64,000 nucleotides of DNA, taken from positions 4,402,001 to 4,466,000 of the forward strand of contig NZ_CP015772.1 in the NCBI RefSeq assembly GCF_001654455.1, read 5' to 3'. The notes below the pieces were generated by a model that was given only the letters and a program-made list of their open reading frames with translations, had not been told where the DNA came from and ran no database searches. The DNA is from Niabella ginsenosidivorans (lineage in GTDB: Bacteria; Bacteroidota; Bacteroidia; Chitinophagales; Chitinophagaceae). Below, piece after piece: positions 42,973 to 53,379 of this stretch (positions within the stretch are counted from its first letter, which is position 1; each line of letters opens with the position of its first letter). The position numbers and the translations under genes were made by a program.

Positions 42973-45900
42973 TTAGAATTTCAGGTCAAGACCAAAACTC
43001 ACTGCCTTGTTCAACGGATAAGCATAACCACTTGCCTCACCATTATTTCCCGGATGTTCCGGATCCATGGATGCAGGCGCTTTTTGCAACGTCCAGATAT
43101 TATATGCATTAACAAAGAAACGTACGTTGCTGATCCCGCTTTTCTTCAGTATAGCTGGCGGAACCGAATACCCCAGCTCTATTGATTTTAATCTTAAATA
43201 AGAGCCATTGATGTAATACGAAGTTGTTGTTGTAGGAATAGCATTTCCGTTCATAGGATAGTAACCGGGCACCCATTCCTGTGTAGGATCATAAGGATCT
43301 GCAGCCGGGTCGGCAGGATGCCATGCATTCATAAAGTCTGCAATGCCGTTCCCTTTAGACTGTCCAACAGAGAACCTTGTAAACTCGCCCGGAAGTTGTA
43401 AGTACCGCATCGTTGCGCCCTGCCACACCATTGCCAGATCCAAATCCCGATATCTTAAACCAACGGAAGAACCAAAGTTCATCAACGGATAAGCGCCATT
43501 AGCATTGATCAGGAAAGTACCATAGTTATAGGTAGAACTGGCGGAACTTTGTTGCCCGATCCCGGCATAATCTGTATAGTAGAAATCGCCGGGAAGGGTT
43601 CCGTTAGGTACATACCAGGGAGAATTTAAGATCTGATCCCAGCTTTGGTATTGCCCTGCAGTTTGTTCCATAAAGGTCACATCAGCAGGTCTGTTTACCA
43701 AATTATTCCGCCAGTTGTTATAAGAATTGGTCTGTTTAGCATCTCCGGGACGGCTGGTCCAATAGGTTCTTGTATAAGACGCATTTACGGTTGCATCCAA
43801 TACAAACTTACCAAAAGTGCTATGGTGCGTCAACGTCAATTCAAAACCATGCGCCTGATCATTATTGAGGTTTTCCTGGGGCAGACTGGCACCCACTATA
43901 CCGGGCAGTGCAGCCGACCGGGTACCTAACAGCCCAGACCTGTTCCTGACAAAATACTCAGCTGTAATTCCTAACATCCCCTTCCACATGCTGTAATCGA
44001 GACCTACATTAAATGTTTTAGAGGTAAGCCATGTTAAATTTGGATTTGCAATCCCTTTATTTTGAGAAGCAGATACAAACTGACCGTCAAATACAGCTCC
44101 CGCCGGCAGATACTGAGGATTCAGCGTATACCCAAGACCACCGGTGGCAGGATAATAATACCCTGTCAGAAATTGGTAGGCGGCAGAACCGTCATCGCCC
44201 AATACACCATAAGAAGCTCTGAATTTCAGGTTATCTACAAATGATAAAAAGTCAGCATTCCTAAAGAACTTTTCATCACTGATCTTCCAGCCGGCAGAAG
44301 CGACGGGGAAAAATCCCCATTGATCCGTGCTGATAAATTTAGAGGATCCGTCATAGCGGAAGGAAACTTCTGCCATATACTTTGACCTGTAGTCATAAGC
44401 TAAACGGCCTACATACGCTCTGTTTACATAATCATACGGATATCCGCCGTTCATGCCCGCGTTATTGTTTGCATTCATTATTCCTGCAAACAAATAGGGT
44501 ACAGACAGGGCTAAATCCCTTTGTCCATTAAAGTTATCCCCTTTACTTTCTGTTTGTTCCGCCAAAATCATGGCGTCCACGTTATGTCCGCTGAATGATG
44601 CCCGGTATTCTGCCTTTATCCTCGTCATCCATTGTTTCGTAACAAAGTATTGCCTTGTAATGGTGCTTGGTGATTGTTGTACATTGCCCTTGGGATTATT
44701 CTGTAAATAGGTGGCAGATGTGTCAGCATACAAACTATATGTCTTAGCGTAAAAATCATTATCGCTGTTACTATAATTATAGCTTCCTGTAAAAGAGAGC
44801 TGCAGCCCCTTTAAGAAGGGCGCATCATAGGTAATATCCACCAACCCGTTTGCATAAAGGTTATTGTACTTTTTATAGCCCACTGTATTAGGGTCCATTA
44901 ATATCAGCGGGTTCCAGCCATAGTCAAGCCATGATTGCTGGGGATATTGTTGTGCTTCATCCCAATAAGGCTTCTGTATGGGATTCATATTCCAGGCAGT
45001 ATAAAAAAAGTTATTTACATCTACATAAGGCTGATGCCTGTCATCGGCGATGGCATCCAGATTAAATTTAATTTTCAGATCTCTTGTCAGTTTTGCGGAT
45101 ATGTTATTTGTCAAAGAATACTTATTGTATTTAAGCGCATTGTTTTTAAATAATCCATCCTGGTATAAATAACTTAAGCTGGAGTAAAAAGTGATCCTGT
45201 CGCTACCACCTGTAGCGCTCAATGTATGCTGTGTTTGCGGCGCATTTTTTAACATGGTCATATTGATCCAGTCCGTTCCCGTTAAGGTTCCGTTCCGATA
45301 CAGGTTGATCGCAGAATCTGAAAAAGACCGCACCAATCCTGACGCCGGGCCGCCGGCGCGCTCTGCCATTTGGTTGGCGATCGTCATATACTGTACAGGA
45401 TCAGCCATTGTAGGTACGCCGGATCTGTTTTGCAATCCATATGTGCCCGTATATTCCAAAGAAAATCTTCCGGACTGTCCTTTTTTAGTAGTTACTACTA
45501 CCACACCATTGGCAGAGCGGAAACCATATACTGCAGCAGAGGCATCTTTCAATATGCTGATGCTTTCTATATCGTTAGGGTTTAAGCGGTAAAATACGCT
45601 GGCATCCTTTTGAATCACCCCATCAATAACAATCAGCGGTGTCCCCCCAGCCCCCGGATGTTAAAGGTATTATCATAGGTACCGGGTTGGGCAGAGTTCT
45701 GAACAATGATCGCACCAGGCATTTTACCTGCCAGCGCGTTTAGAACGGCTTCATTTTTAGTGGTAATGATCTGATCCGTGTTAATAGACGTAACAGCCCC
45801 TGTTAAAGTAGCTTTCTTCTGGGTGCCATATCCTATCACAACAACATCGTTCAGGTCCAGTTCCGACTGTTTCAGAACTATTGACAGGCTGGTATTATTT

Positions 45901-46226
45901 CCGGCCCGGACTTCCTGTGTTGTATATCCTAAATGGGAAATTACCAAAACAGCATTGCTATCCTTTACCGTAATTGTAAACCTGCCATCTTCCCTGGTAA
46001 CCGTTCCATTGGATGTTCCTTTTTCAACAATGCTCACTCCAGACAGCGGATTGCCATCTTCATCAGTTATTTTGCCGGACAAAATAAATTCAGGATTAAA
46101 GCTGCCTGCCCGGGCATCAGTGATAGAAGGCAATGTCAGGAATATAAGCAGTTTCAGAACTACCAGACAGGTCTTAACCCGATAATTTCTTACCGGCCTT
46201 TTAATATCCGATCTTTTCATATACAA
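42973..46226 (-). pseudogene. SusC/RagA-family TonB-dependent importer interrupted by a frameshift
   Basis: One susC gene is split into two frames. The 5' part (46226-45633, 197 residues) has a signal sequence, a carboxypeptidase-regulatory-like domain and the start of the plug (TGAVTSINTDQI, NIRGLGG), then hits TGA at 45633. The rest (881 residues from a GTG at 45618) continues the plug ([18 protein letters not shown]) and the barrel, ending FGLDLKF. On the minus strand a run of six G (45648-45643) sits at the break. Seven G would restore an uninterrupted [15 protein letters not shown] reading. Everything downstream of the locus looks intact, so a sequencing error or a phase-variable tract is as likely as true inactivation. 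Confidence 0.88.
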
Positions 46227-46555
46227 ACACGTTGGATTTAAATTATATTAATAAAATTTATAATATACTATCAGATAATAATCACCCTAAAGTTTCTTTT
46301 ATTGCTTAACTACCTGATTTTTTTGAAAAATATTGCGTATTGATGATCTGCTTTGAGTGTGGCAACACAAAACCGTCTCTTAATAAATTTTTGTTTCCTA
46401 ATTTTTCTTCATACTGGCAACCCTGCTAATTAGCCCAGGTATCGTAAAACGAATGTACAGCCCATCCTTTTTAAAATTTTTGCGTATTTTTATCAGTTTA
46501 TACCTTATTTTGTAATTTTTTCAGCATATTCCCACAATTCTATTCAAAATAGATC
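46227..46555. promoter_or_regulatory. Divergent regulatory region between susC and the AraC regulator
   Basis: This 329-base AT-rich gap separates the start of the 29 kb minus-strand locus from a plus-strand AraC gene. It must hold promoters for both. I did not find a confident -33/-7 pair or a clear palindromic operator in it. Confidence 0.5.
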
Positions 46556-47419
46556 ATGAGAGCTCAGTACAATCCGATTTCTCCACTTGAATCCAATTCA
46601 TTTAAGGCAGAATACCAGGTAAGAGAAAAGTTTGATACCCCCTGGCACTATCATTCAGAATTTGAGCTCACGCTGATCTTATCAAGTAATGGAGTGCGGT
46701 ATGTAGGCAATCATTTTGAAGATTTTTGTGAACACGATCTGGTGCTGCTGGGGCCCAATCTTCCGCATTGCTGGACAACTATAGGACCGCAGAGTGTTCC
46801 TGCCAGGGCAATAGTTATACAATGGAAAGAGGATTTCCTCGGAAAGGATTGGATCAATTGCAAAGAATTCCAAATATTTAAGCACCTTTTCAAGCTATCC
46901 CAGGAGGGAGTCAGATTTGATGAACCTGTTGCTCTGAAGCTAAAAGAAAAATTTATAAAGCTGGTTGATTTACAGCCGCTGAATAAACTTACCAGCCTTT
47001 TGGAAATTTTGCAGGAGCTCAGTTTTTCAACTCATTTTCAAACGCTGTGTGATCCGGATTTTAAATACAAGCTGAACCATATGGACAACGAACGACTGAG
47101 AACAGTTTTCCAGTTTGTAGACCGTCATTTTTCAAAGAAAGTGACACTGAAAGAACTATCGGAGATGGTTTATATGACGGAAGAATCCTTTTCCAGGTTC
47201 TTCAGCAAAGTAATGAATAAACCCTTCTTTTTCTTTTTGAACGAGTACAGGATCAATATGGCATGCAACCTGCTGCTTGAAACCGACCGGCCTGTAAGTG
47301 ATATTTGTTATGAAGTCGGATATGAAAGTTTTCCGTTCTTTTACCGGCAGTTTAAAAAATTTAAGAATTGCACGCCTCAAAAATTCCGCAAACAGTACCT
47401 TACGTTTAAAAGTAGCTAA
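46556..47419 (+). CDS. AraC-family transcriptional regulator, probable regulator of the adjacent glycan locus
   Basis: This 287-residue regulator has an N-terminal cupin-like sensor (about 15-110, with YHSEFELTLI and NLPHCW) and a C-terminal double helix-turn-helix (about 180-285). The HTH part carries VTLKELSEMVYMTEESFSRFF and VSDICYEVGYESFPFFYRQFKKF. The start at 46556 gives an intact sensor. It is transcribed away from the susC-susD locus across a 329-base gap, the classical arrangement for a pathway-specific activator. The likely effector is a sugar from that locus. No sigma/FecR or hybrid two-component system is present for this locus, making the AraC protein the best candidate. Confidence 0.9.
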   Translation: MRAQYNPISPLESNSFKAEYQVREKFDTPWHYHSEFELTLILSSNGVRYVGNHFEDFCEHDLVLLGPNLPHCWTTIGPQSVPARAIVIQWKEDFLGKDWINCKEFQIFKHLFKLSQEGVRFDEPVALKLKEKFIKLVDLQPLNKLTSLLEILQELSFSTHFQTLCDPDFKYKLNHMDNERLRTVFQFVDRHFSKKVTLKELSEMVYMTEESFSRFFSKVMNKPFFFFLNEYRINMACNLLLETDRPVSDICYEVGYESFPFFYRQFKKFKNCTPQKFRKQYLTFKSS

Positions 47420-47446
47420 CAGTTTTTTACCTGCTCCCTTTCCGGA

Positions 47447-47802
47447 AATCAAAATTTTTATCTGATCCGATACCGCACCGACAGGATATCCCTTACAGCA
47501 ATCAATGACAACCATTTTATTGAATGTTTTGAAAACGAACCGGCCATTCAATTCCTGCGATCTGACACCACAGGGCTGATCCTGACCCTTGACAAGGGCA
47601 TCCGGGACATTACCAGAAAGCTGGAAGTATTAAACCTGCCCCTCCTGTATTAATACACTATAGCGAGAATCTGAAAAGTCAGTACCTGATCCGGGGCTCC
47701 GCTGATCCTGATTCATCTGCAAAAGCTGCTGAAACGCCTCTTTCCAACAATATTCTCCTGAAAAATAGTATATTTATTAAGGGGGAGCAGTTGAAGCTCT
47801 GA
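47447..47802 (+). pseudogene. Decayed LytTR-type response regulator remnant
   Basis: After the AraC stop the same frame stays open and reads like the middle of a receiver domain (FENEPAIQFLRSDTTGLIL, then KLEVLNLPLLY) before TAA at 47651-47653. A one-base shift at about 47644 continues as PVLIHYSENLKS and later AETPLSNNILLKNSIFIKG up to TGA at 47800-47802. This resembles the receiver-to-LytTR linker and the first LytTR strand (IFIK) of Bacteroidota response regulators. There is no start, the receiver aspartate region is disturbed and most of the DNA-binding domain is gone. The identification is moderate. Confidence 0.4.
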
Positions 47803-47830
47803 AAAACTATTTAACTTAAAATCAAATAAA

Positions 47831-48268
47831 ATGGAGCAGGAACTGGAAGAAGAACAAATAGAGCATATTTTGCATCAGAATGTCCTGGGGCACCTGGGCT
47901 GTCATGCCGAAGGTATTACCTATGTGATCCCGATCTGTTATGCTTATGACGGAACCTTTATTTATGGCCGTACCTATGAAGGCCTGAAAATAAAAATGAT
48001 CAGGAAAAACCCCGATGTTTGCTTCCAGGTGGAATCCATAAAAAACATGATCCAGTGGGAAAGTGTTATCGGCTGGGGTAAGTTTGAGGAGCTGACCGAT
48101 GACGGCCAGCGTGAGGCAGCCATCCGCACCCTTAAAGAACGCATTACAGCTATTGTAAAAAGCGACGAGCTGCGCGGCTCTCCCTACTGGCCCTTTTCTG
48201 CGCCCGGTTCCAAAGGGATCCTTTTCCGCATCCGGCTTAATAAAAAGACCGGCAGGTCTTCATTATGA
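47831..48268 (+). CDS. Pyridoxamine 5'-phosphate oxidase-family flavin-binding protein
   Basis: This 145-residue cytoplasmic protein has the split beta-barrel fold of the PNPOx-like family: GHLGCHAEGITYVIPICYAYDG near 22-43, FIYGRTYEGLKIKMIRKNPDVCF near 45-67 and VIGWGKFEEL near 84. Members bind FMN, F420 or haem and are usually annotated as nitroimidazole-resistance or general stress flavoproteins. It is too short for true PdxH. It is a single gene between the remnant regulator and the prp operon. Physiological substrate is unknown. Confidence 0.85.
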   Translation: MEQELEEEQIEHILHQNVLGHLGCHAEGITYVIPICYAYDGTFIYGRTYEGLKIKMIRKNPDVCFQVESIKNMIQWESVIGWGKFEELTDDGQREAAIRTLKERITAIVKSDELRGSPYWPFSAPGSKGILFRIRLNKKTGRSSL

Positions 48269-48306
48269 AATACGTTTGTCATTCCTGTATTTCCCGGAAT
48301 ATTTCC

Positions 48307-48329
48307 GGTTCGCGAGACGAGAACCGGGG
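48307..48329. terminator. Hairpin between the PNPOx-like gene and prpD (convergent genes)
   Basis: CCGGTTC and GAACCGG form a perfect 7-bp stem around a 9-base loop in the 83-base convergent gap. There is no clear T-tract, so terminator function is tentative. Confidence 0.3.
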
Positions 48330-48351
48330 CGTCTGAACTTCAACATCCGCC

Positions 48352-49809
48352 CTATAATACCATACTGTCTGTAAACTCATGTACAGGTGTTTGAATCAGG
48401 CGGTGATAATCCAGCGAATTTTCCAGCACCGTTTTTTGTTGCTTTTCGGGGAATATCCTTGCCAGGTTGATCCTGTATTTTTTGATCAGTTCAGGAATGC
48501 CTTCCTCCCTCCTGCGTTTATGCCCGATGGGGTATTCCACCACCACTTCCTCCCAAATCGTTCCGTCGTTGAGCTCAACCGTCAGCGCATTGGCAATGGA
48601 GCGTTTTTCCGGGTCGTGATAATCTTTGGTAAACTGCGGATCTTCCACACATTCCATCTTATCGCGCAGCGCATCAATTCCCGGATCTGCGGCAACAGCG
48701 TCTTCATAATCCGCCGCTGTCAGTCGGCCGTAGATCAGCGGAACGGCAATCATATACTGGATACAATGATCCCGGTCAGCCGGATTATTCAACGGGCCTT
48801 TTTTATCGATGATACGGATCGCCGCTTCATGCGTGCGGATGGTAATCTTTTTAATGTCTTCCGCTGTTTTGTCTGCTTCTTTCAGTTTTCTATGTAAGGT
48901 CATTGCGGCTTCAACTGCGGTCTGGGAATGGAATTCGGCCGGGAAAGAGATCTTGAACAGGATGTTTTCCATTACATAGGAACCATAATCCCTCTGGAAC
49001 CGGAAGGCATTGCCCCTGAAAGAAACATCATAGAAGCCCCAGGTCTTTGCCGTTAATACGGATGGATAGCCCATTTCGCCCGTTTTCGCGATCAGCGCCA
49101 AACGAACAGCCCTGGAAGTAGCATCGCCCGCTGCCCAGGATTTACGGCTTCCCGTGTTGGGCGCATGGCGATAAGTCCTCAACGACTGCCCGTCTACAAA
49201 TGCCAGTGAAACCGCATTGATGAGCTCCTCCCGCGTCAGCCCTAAAAGCTTTCCCACAACCGCAACGGAAGCCACTTTTACCAGCAGCACATGGTCTAAA
49301 CCTACTTTATTGAAAGAGTTCTCCAGTGCCAGCACTCCCTGTATCTCGTGCGCTCTTATCATAGCATCCAACACCTCTCTCATCAGCAACGGCGGCTTAC
49401 CTGCCGTTACAGCCGTTCTTGAGATCCAGTCGGCCGTTGCCAGGATGCCCCCTAAATTATCAGAAGGATGCCCCCATTCAGCGGCCAGCCAGGTGTCGTT
49501 AAAATCTAACCAGCGGATCATGGCGCCAATGTTAAATGCAGCCTGAACGGGGTCTAACTGGAACTGCGTTCCCGGCACTTTAGCACCGTTCGGCACTATT
49601 GTTCCTTTTACGACCGGCCCCAGCAATTTGGTGCAGGCCGGATAGGTTAATGCTTCAAACCCGCAGCCCAATGTGTCTAAAAGACAATAGTGCGCTGTTT
49701 GCCAGGCTAGTTCGCTTTTAATCTCATAGTTGAATACATAATCCGCAATGTCTGCCAGTACTTTGTCCGGCTGCGGCCGTTCATTGGAAATGTGTGATGC
49801 CATTATCAA
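48352..49809 (-). CDS. prpD: 2-methylcitrate dehydratase (MmgE/PrpD family)
   Basis: PrpD dehydrates 2-methylcitrate to 2-methyl-cis-aconitate in the methylcitrate cycle of propionate breakdown. This 485-residue protein shows [12 protein letters not shown] near 44-55, [25 protein letters not shown] near 100-125, and [16 protein letters not shown] near 305, all typical for the family. It starts 28 bases after prpC, completing a prpB-prpC-prpD series on the minus strand. Start could be Met1 or the Met three codons later. The aconitase that finishes the cycle is not in this window. Confidence 0.93.
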   Translation of the reverse strand: MIMASHISNERPQPDKVLADIADYVFNYEIKSELAWQTAHYCLLDTLGCGFEALTYPACTKLLGPVVKGTIVPNGAKVPGTQFQLDPVQAAFNIGAMIRWLDFNDTWLAAEWGHPSDNLGGILATADWISRTAVTAGKPPLLMREVLDAMIRAHEIQGVLALENSFNKVGLDHVLLVKVASVAVVGKLLGLTREELINAVSLAFVDGQSLRTYRHAPNTGSRKSWAAGDATSRAVRLALIAKTGEMGYPSVLTAKTWGFYDVSFRGNAFRFQRDYGSYVMENILFKISFPAEFHSQTAVEAAMTLHRKLKEADKTAEDIKKITIRTHEAAIRIIDKKGPLNNPADRDHCIQYMIAVPLIYGRLTAADYEDAVAADPGIDALRDKMECVEDPQFTKDYHDPEKRSIANALTVELNDGTIWEEVVVEYPIGHKRRREEGIPELIKKYRINLARIFPEKQQKTVLENSLDYHRLIQTPVHEFTDSMVL

Positions 49810-49837
49810 TTGAAAGTTGAGAAATGAGAATGTTTTT

Positions 49838-50992
49838 TTAGTTTCTTTTTTCTATTGGAACAAATGCTTTGTTTTCCGGACCTGTATAATTGGCGCTGGG
49901 GCGGATGATCTTACCGTCCTGCCGTTGTTCTATAATATGCGCGCTCCAGCCCGTAACCCTTGAAATTACAAACAGGGGGGTAAACATTTGGGTAGGCACT
50001 CCCATCAAATGATAGGATACCGCAGAGAACCAGTCCAGGTTCGGAAACATTTTCTTCTCGTTCCACATTACCGTTTCCAGGCGCTCTGCAATATTGAACA
50101 GGAGCAGATCTCCGGCTTCTTCAGAAAGCTCCTTTGCCACTTTTTTGATCACTGCGTTCCTGGGGTCGGAAATAGTGTAAACCGGGTGCCCAAAACCGAT
50201 GATCACTTCTTTATTGACCAGCCGTTTACGGATATCTTCCTCCGCTTCCTCCGGAGAATGATAGCGGCTTTGTATATCAAAAGCCACTTCATTGGCGCCC
50301 CCGTGCCTGGGGCCTCTTAATGCCCCGATCGCACCGGTAACCGCCGAATAAATATCCGAACCTGTGCCCGCAATAACCCGGCTGGTAAAGGTGGAGGCAT
50401 TGAACTCATGCTCTGCATACAGGTTCAATGAAACCTGCATGGCTTTTACCCAGGATGCGGGAGGCTCGGTTCCGTGTAGCAGGTGTAAAAAATGCCCGCC
50501 GATGGTATCATCATCTGTTTCCACATCGATCTCTTTCCCGTTATGCGTATAATGATACCAGAACAATAACGCAGAGCTGAAGGAAGCCAGCAACTTGTCT
50601 GCTATAGCTCTAGCACCAGCCTCATTATGATCTTCCTTTTCAGGAAGAAGCGTACCCAATACAGAAGCTGTAGTGCGCAGCACATCCATGGGATGCGCCG
50701 CAGGAGGAATATTTTTTAAACAGTCTTTTACCCCTCCGGGAAGCCCTCTCAAAGAACGCAGCCTGCTTTTATAGGCATTCAGCTGCGGTTGTGTGGGCAA
50801 CTGGCCATAAATAAGAAGGTAGGCTACTTCTTCAAACTGCACCTTTTCTGCCAGGTCAAGAATATCATAGCCACGGTAATGCAGGTCGTTCCCGCTTTTT
50901 CCAACACTGCACAGGGCTGTATTACCGGCAGCAACGCCCGAGAGCGCTACACTTTTCTTTGGCTTAAAAGCGCTTTCATTATTATTGGACAT
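49838..50992 (-). CDS. prpC: 2-methylcitrate synthase / citrate synthase family
   Basis: PrpC condenses propionyl-CoA with oxaloacetate. The 384-residue protein has the citrate synthase catalytic segments: the [21 protein letters not shown] helix near 198, [13 protein letters not shown] near 222, the second histidine in IIGFGHPVY near 265, and the aspartate in NLDWFSA near 322, followed by the CoA-binding FVISRVTGW. Position between prpB and prpD identifies it as the methylcitrate isozyme. Its ATG overlaps the prpB stop by 11 bases, indicating translational coupling. Confidence 0.94.
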   Translation of the reverse strand: MSNNNESAFKPKKSVALSGVAAGNTALCSVGKSGNDLHYRGYDILDLAEKVQFEEVAYLLIYGQLPTQPQLNAYKSRLRSLRGLPGGVKDCLKNIPPAAHPMDVLRTTASVLGTLLPEKEDHNEAGARAIADKLLASFSSALLFWYHYTHNGKEIDVETDDDTIGGHFLHLLHGTEPPASWVKAMQVSLNLYAEHEFNASTFTSRVIAGTGSDIYSAVTGAIGALRGPRHGGANEVAFDIQSRYHSPEEAEEDIRKRLVNKEVIIGFGHPVYTISDPRNAVIKKVAKELSEEAGDLLLFNIAERLETVMWNEKKMFPNLDWFSAVSYHLMGVPTQMFTPLFVISRVTGWSAHIIEQRQDGKIIRPSANYTGPENKAFVPIEKRN

Positions 50993-51887
50993 TTTTATTC
51001 TTTTTAAAGAGGTGATCTAATTTCTGTTCATAGTCGTAATAGCCGATGCTTTGATACAGTTCTTCCCGCGTTTGCATGGTATCCAGCACATTTTTCTGTG
51101 TGCCATCTTTGCGGATATGCGCATACACATTTTGGGCGGCTTTATTGGCTGCGCGAAAGGCAGAGAGCGGGTATAAAGCCAACTCCACACCAGCCTCCCT
51201 TAATTCATCAACAGTATACATTTTTATCATCCCGAACTCGGTAATATTCGCCAGCACGGGAATACCCGTAGCATCTACAAACTTCTGATAAAGATCCAGG
51301 CCCGGAACAGCTTCGGCAAAAATAAAATCAGCACCGGCTTCCTTATAGGCAACCGCCCTTTCCAGGGTCTTTTCCAGCCCTTCACTGGCAAAGGCATCTG
51401 TACGGGCACCTATTACAAAATACTCATCGGTACGTGCATCTGCAGCGGCTTTTAGCCGGTCTGACATTTCCTCTTTGCTTACAATTTCCTTTCCCGGGCG
51501 GTGCCCGCAACGTTTGGCGCCTACCTGGTCTTCTATATGCAGCGCTGCGGCGCCCGCTTTGATCAGCGATCTTACCGTACGGGCAATATTAAAGGCCGAT
51601 GGGCCGAAGCCGGTATCCACATCCACCATCAGCGGCAGGTCGCATACATTGGTGATCCGCTGTACGTCTGTTAAAACATCTTCCAGCGTGGTAATGCCCA
51701 GGTCCGGAATACCTAACGAACCGGCAGCAACCCCACCCCCTGAAAGATAAATGGCATTAAAGCCTGCCTGCTGTGCCAGCAAAGCATGATTGGCATTGAT
51801 GGCGCCAACAATCTGTAACGGTTTTTCTTTTTGCATCGCCTCTCTGAAGCGGAGCCCCGGAGTGCTTATTCTGTTCTGATTCTTCAT
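50982..51887 (-). CDS. prpB: 2-methylisocitrate lyase
   Basis: PrpB splits 2-methylisocitrate into pyruvate and succinate. This 301-residue TIM-barrel enzyme of the isocitrate lyase superfamily carries YLSGGGVAA near 48, metal-binding VDVDTGFG near 88, HIEDQ near 117 and the catalytic Cys127 in KRCGHRPGK. It is the first gene of the prpBCD operon, with an upstream non-coding stretch for the promoter. No dedicated regulator (PrpR or a GntR protein) is adjacent, so control must come from elsewhere. Confidence 0.95.
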   Translation of the reverse strand: MKNQNRISTPGLRFREAMQKEKPLQIVGAINANHALLAQQAGFNAIYLSGGGVAAGSLGIPDLGITTLEDVLTDVQRITNVCDLPLMVDVDTGFGPSAFNIARTVRSLIKAGAAALHIEDQVGAKRCGHRPGKEIVSKEEMSDRLKAAADARTDEYFVIGARTDAFASEGLEKTLERAVAYKEAGADFIFAEAVPGLDLYQKFVDATGIPVLANITEFGMIKMYTVDELREAGVELALYPLSAFRAANKAAQNVYAHIRKDGTQKNVLDTMQTREELYQSIGYYDYEQKLDHLFKKNKNVQ

Positions 51888-52182
51888 GCTGACTGTTAAA
51901 ATATGCTTTCAAATATAATACACTGCCCCGTAATTGATAAATTAACAAAAAAATTGCTTCTTTTCTGCATTTGAGAGGTACCAGGCAACGGAGATGTTGC
52001 ATGAATTTGTGGCTAGAACAGTGAAACCGGCCATCTATACCCTCCAGTACCATTATTACAAAACATCCAGGCCGTTCTGATTTTATTTCCAAAGCTCTTT
52101 TTGGCTACAACAATCTGTCATTTGGTTATAGCGGTATTTTGGACCTGGCCGAACTTTGCAGCAACAGAAAGTATTATTAACT
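51888..52182. other. Intergenic region upstream of prpB
   Basis: This 295-base stretch lies between the prpB start and a decayed NmrA-like gene. A short plus-strand frame near 52090-52178 (ALFGYNNLSFGYSGILDLAEL, then TAA) looks protein-like but is unassigned and has no start. The prpB promoter should be within the first 100 bases; no motif is clear. Confidence 0.35.
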
Positions 52183-52516
52183 ATAAACATTGTATTAACA
52201 GGTTCCTTGAGGAACATGGGAAACCACTCACGCAGGAGCTGGTGCAAAAAGGGCATCCGGTAACAGTAGCCAGCAGCGGGGCTATAGAAAAGACAGAACT
52301 GAAATGGCAGGTCATTCCGGATGAAGCATTACTGAACGAATGACCGGCAACGGGATTTAACCCGCAAATTGCCAAAGGTTTTGTGGAAATGCAGACGGCA
52401 CAGGGTTCAGGGGTTCTGTACGAAGATTATTACCGCAACAGGCCGGTATTGGGCAGGTAAAGCTGAACGATTTTGCAAAGGAATTCGCCGGTTTGTATAA
52501 TGCTTCAGATGAATAA
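52183..52516 (+). pseudogene. Decayed NmrA-like NAD(P)-binding oxidoreductase
   Basis: Three plus-strand frames in succession read like one NmrA-family protein. NIVLTGSLRNMG (from 52186) is the dinucleotide-binding start. A one-base shift continues KPLTQELVQKGHPVTVASS. Near 52360 another frame gives QIAKGFVEMQTAQGSG and LYEDYYRNRPVLG, and a further shift gives QVKLNDFAKEFAGLYNASDE with TAA at 52514-52516. About 150 central residues are missing. The gene has therefore suffered frameshifts and an internal deletion. It sits just before an intact SDR gene, which may have taken its place. Confidence 0.6.
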
Positions 52517-52608
52517 AGCAGTATTGTAACAATCCTAAAACACAGGATGCCTTTCCGGCAGGCGGCGCTGCCTAACACAGCATTATTCAATAAATAAAAC
52601 AGCATCCA

Positions 52609-53328
52609 ATGAAAACAGCGTTTATAACAGGGGCAAACAAAGGGATTGGCTTTGAAACTGCCCGGCAGTTAGCCCAGCTCGGTTATTTTGTTTATATCGG
52701 TAGCCGTGATCCATCCAAAGGGTCTGAGGCCGCAGAAAAACTAAAGGCAGCAGGATGCACCAATGTGGATTGTATTAAAATAGATGTTACGGATAGCCAT
52801 TCCATACAATCAGCAGTAAAAAAACTGGAACGTAAAATACCCTGTTTAGACGTTTTAATTAATAATGCAGGCATTGCGGGAACACAGCCGCAAAACATAT
52901 CGGCCTGTAAAACGAAGCTTTTACGGGAGGTGTTTGAAACCAATTTTTTTGGTGCCGTGCAAACAACGCAGCAATTCATTGGCTTATTAAAAAAAGCGGC
53001 GGCACCACGGATCGTAAATGTTTCCAGCCAGTTAGGATCCTTAACCGTTCAAAGCAGCTCTCAAAACCCCAACTACAGGGTCTATGATGCATACAGTTGC
53101 TCTAAAACAGCGCTCAATGCTTTTACTGTGCTGCTGGCAAAGGAATTCCAGGGCACTCATTTCAAAATAAACAGCGTAGCACCAGGCTATACGGCAACTG
53201 ACCTGAATCAGTTCCGGGGAACACAAACACCCGCGCAGGCAGCACAGGTCATTGTAAAATATGCCACTTCAGACAATGACAGGCCAACAGGCGGCTATTT
53301 CAAAAAAGAGGGCGAACTTGCATGGTAG
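52609..53328 (+). CDS. Short-chain dehydrogenase/reductase (SDR)
   Basis: This 239-residue cytoplasmic oxidoreductase has the classical SDR elements: TGANKGIGFETA (residues 7-18) for NADP binding, SRDP suggesting NADP preference, NNAGIAG near 86, catalytic Ser in NVSSQLG near 138, and the YSCSK catalytic Tyr/Lys pair near 160. The wording resembles the carbonyl-reductase-like SDRs often found beside AraC regulators in Bacteroidota. An AraC gene starts 51 bases downstream on the same strand. Substrate is unknown; reactive carbonyl detoxification is possible. Confidence 0.92.
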   Translation: MKTAFITGANKGIGFETARQLAQLGYFVYIGSRDPSKGSEAAEKLKAAGCTNVDCIKIDVTDSHSIQSAVKKLERKIPCLDVLINNAGIAGTQPQNISACKTKLLREVFETNFFGAVQTTQQFIGLLKKAAAPRIVNVSSQLGSLTVQSSSQNPNYRVYDAYSCSKTALNAFTVLLAKEFQGTHFKINSVAPGYTATDLNQFRGTQTPAQAAQVIVKYATSDNDRPTGGYFKKEGELAW

Positions 53329-53379
53329 CAAATCCCTGGATCTATTGTTGTTTTACAGTTTACAAAATAACTCATACAG

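Noticed and set aside
48379-48897. Plus-strand 172-codon frame antisense to prpD
   Set aside because: prpD has clear family motifs along the whole region; the antisense frame shows none.
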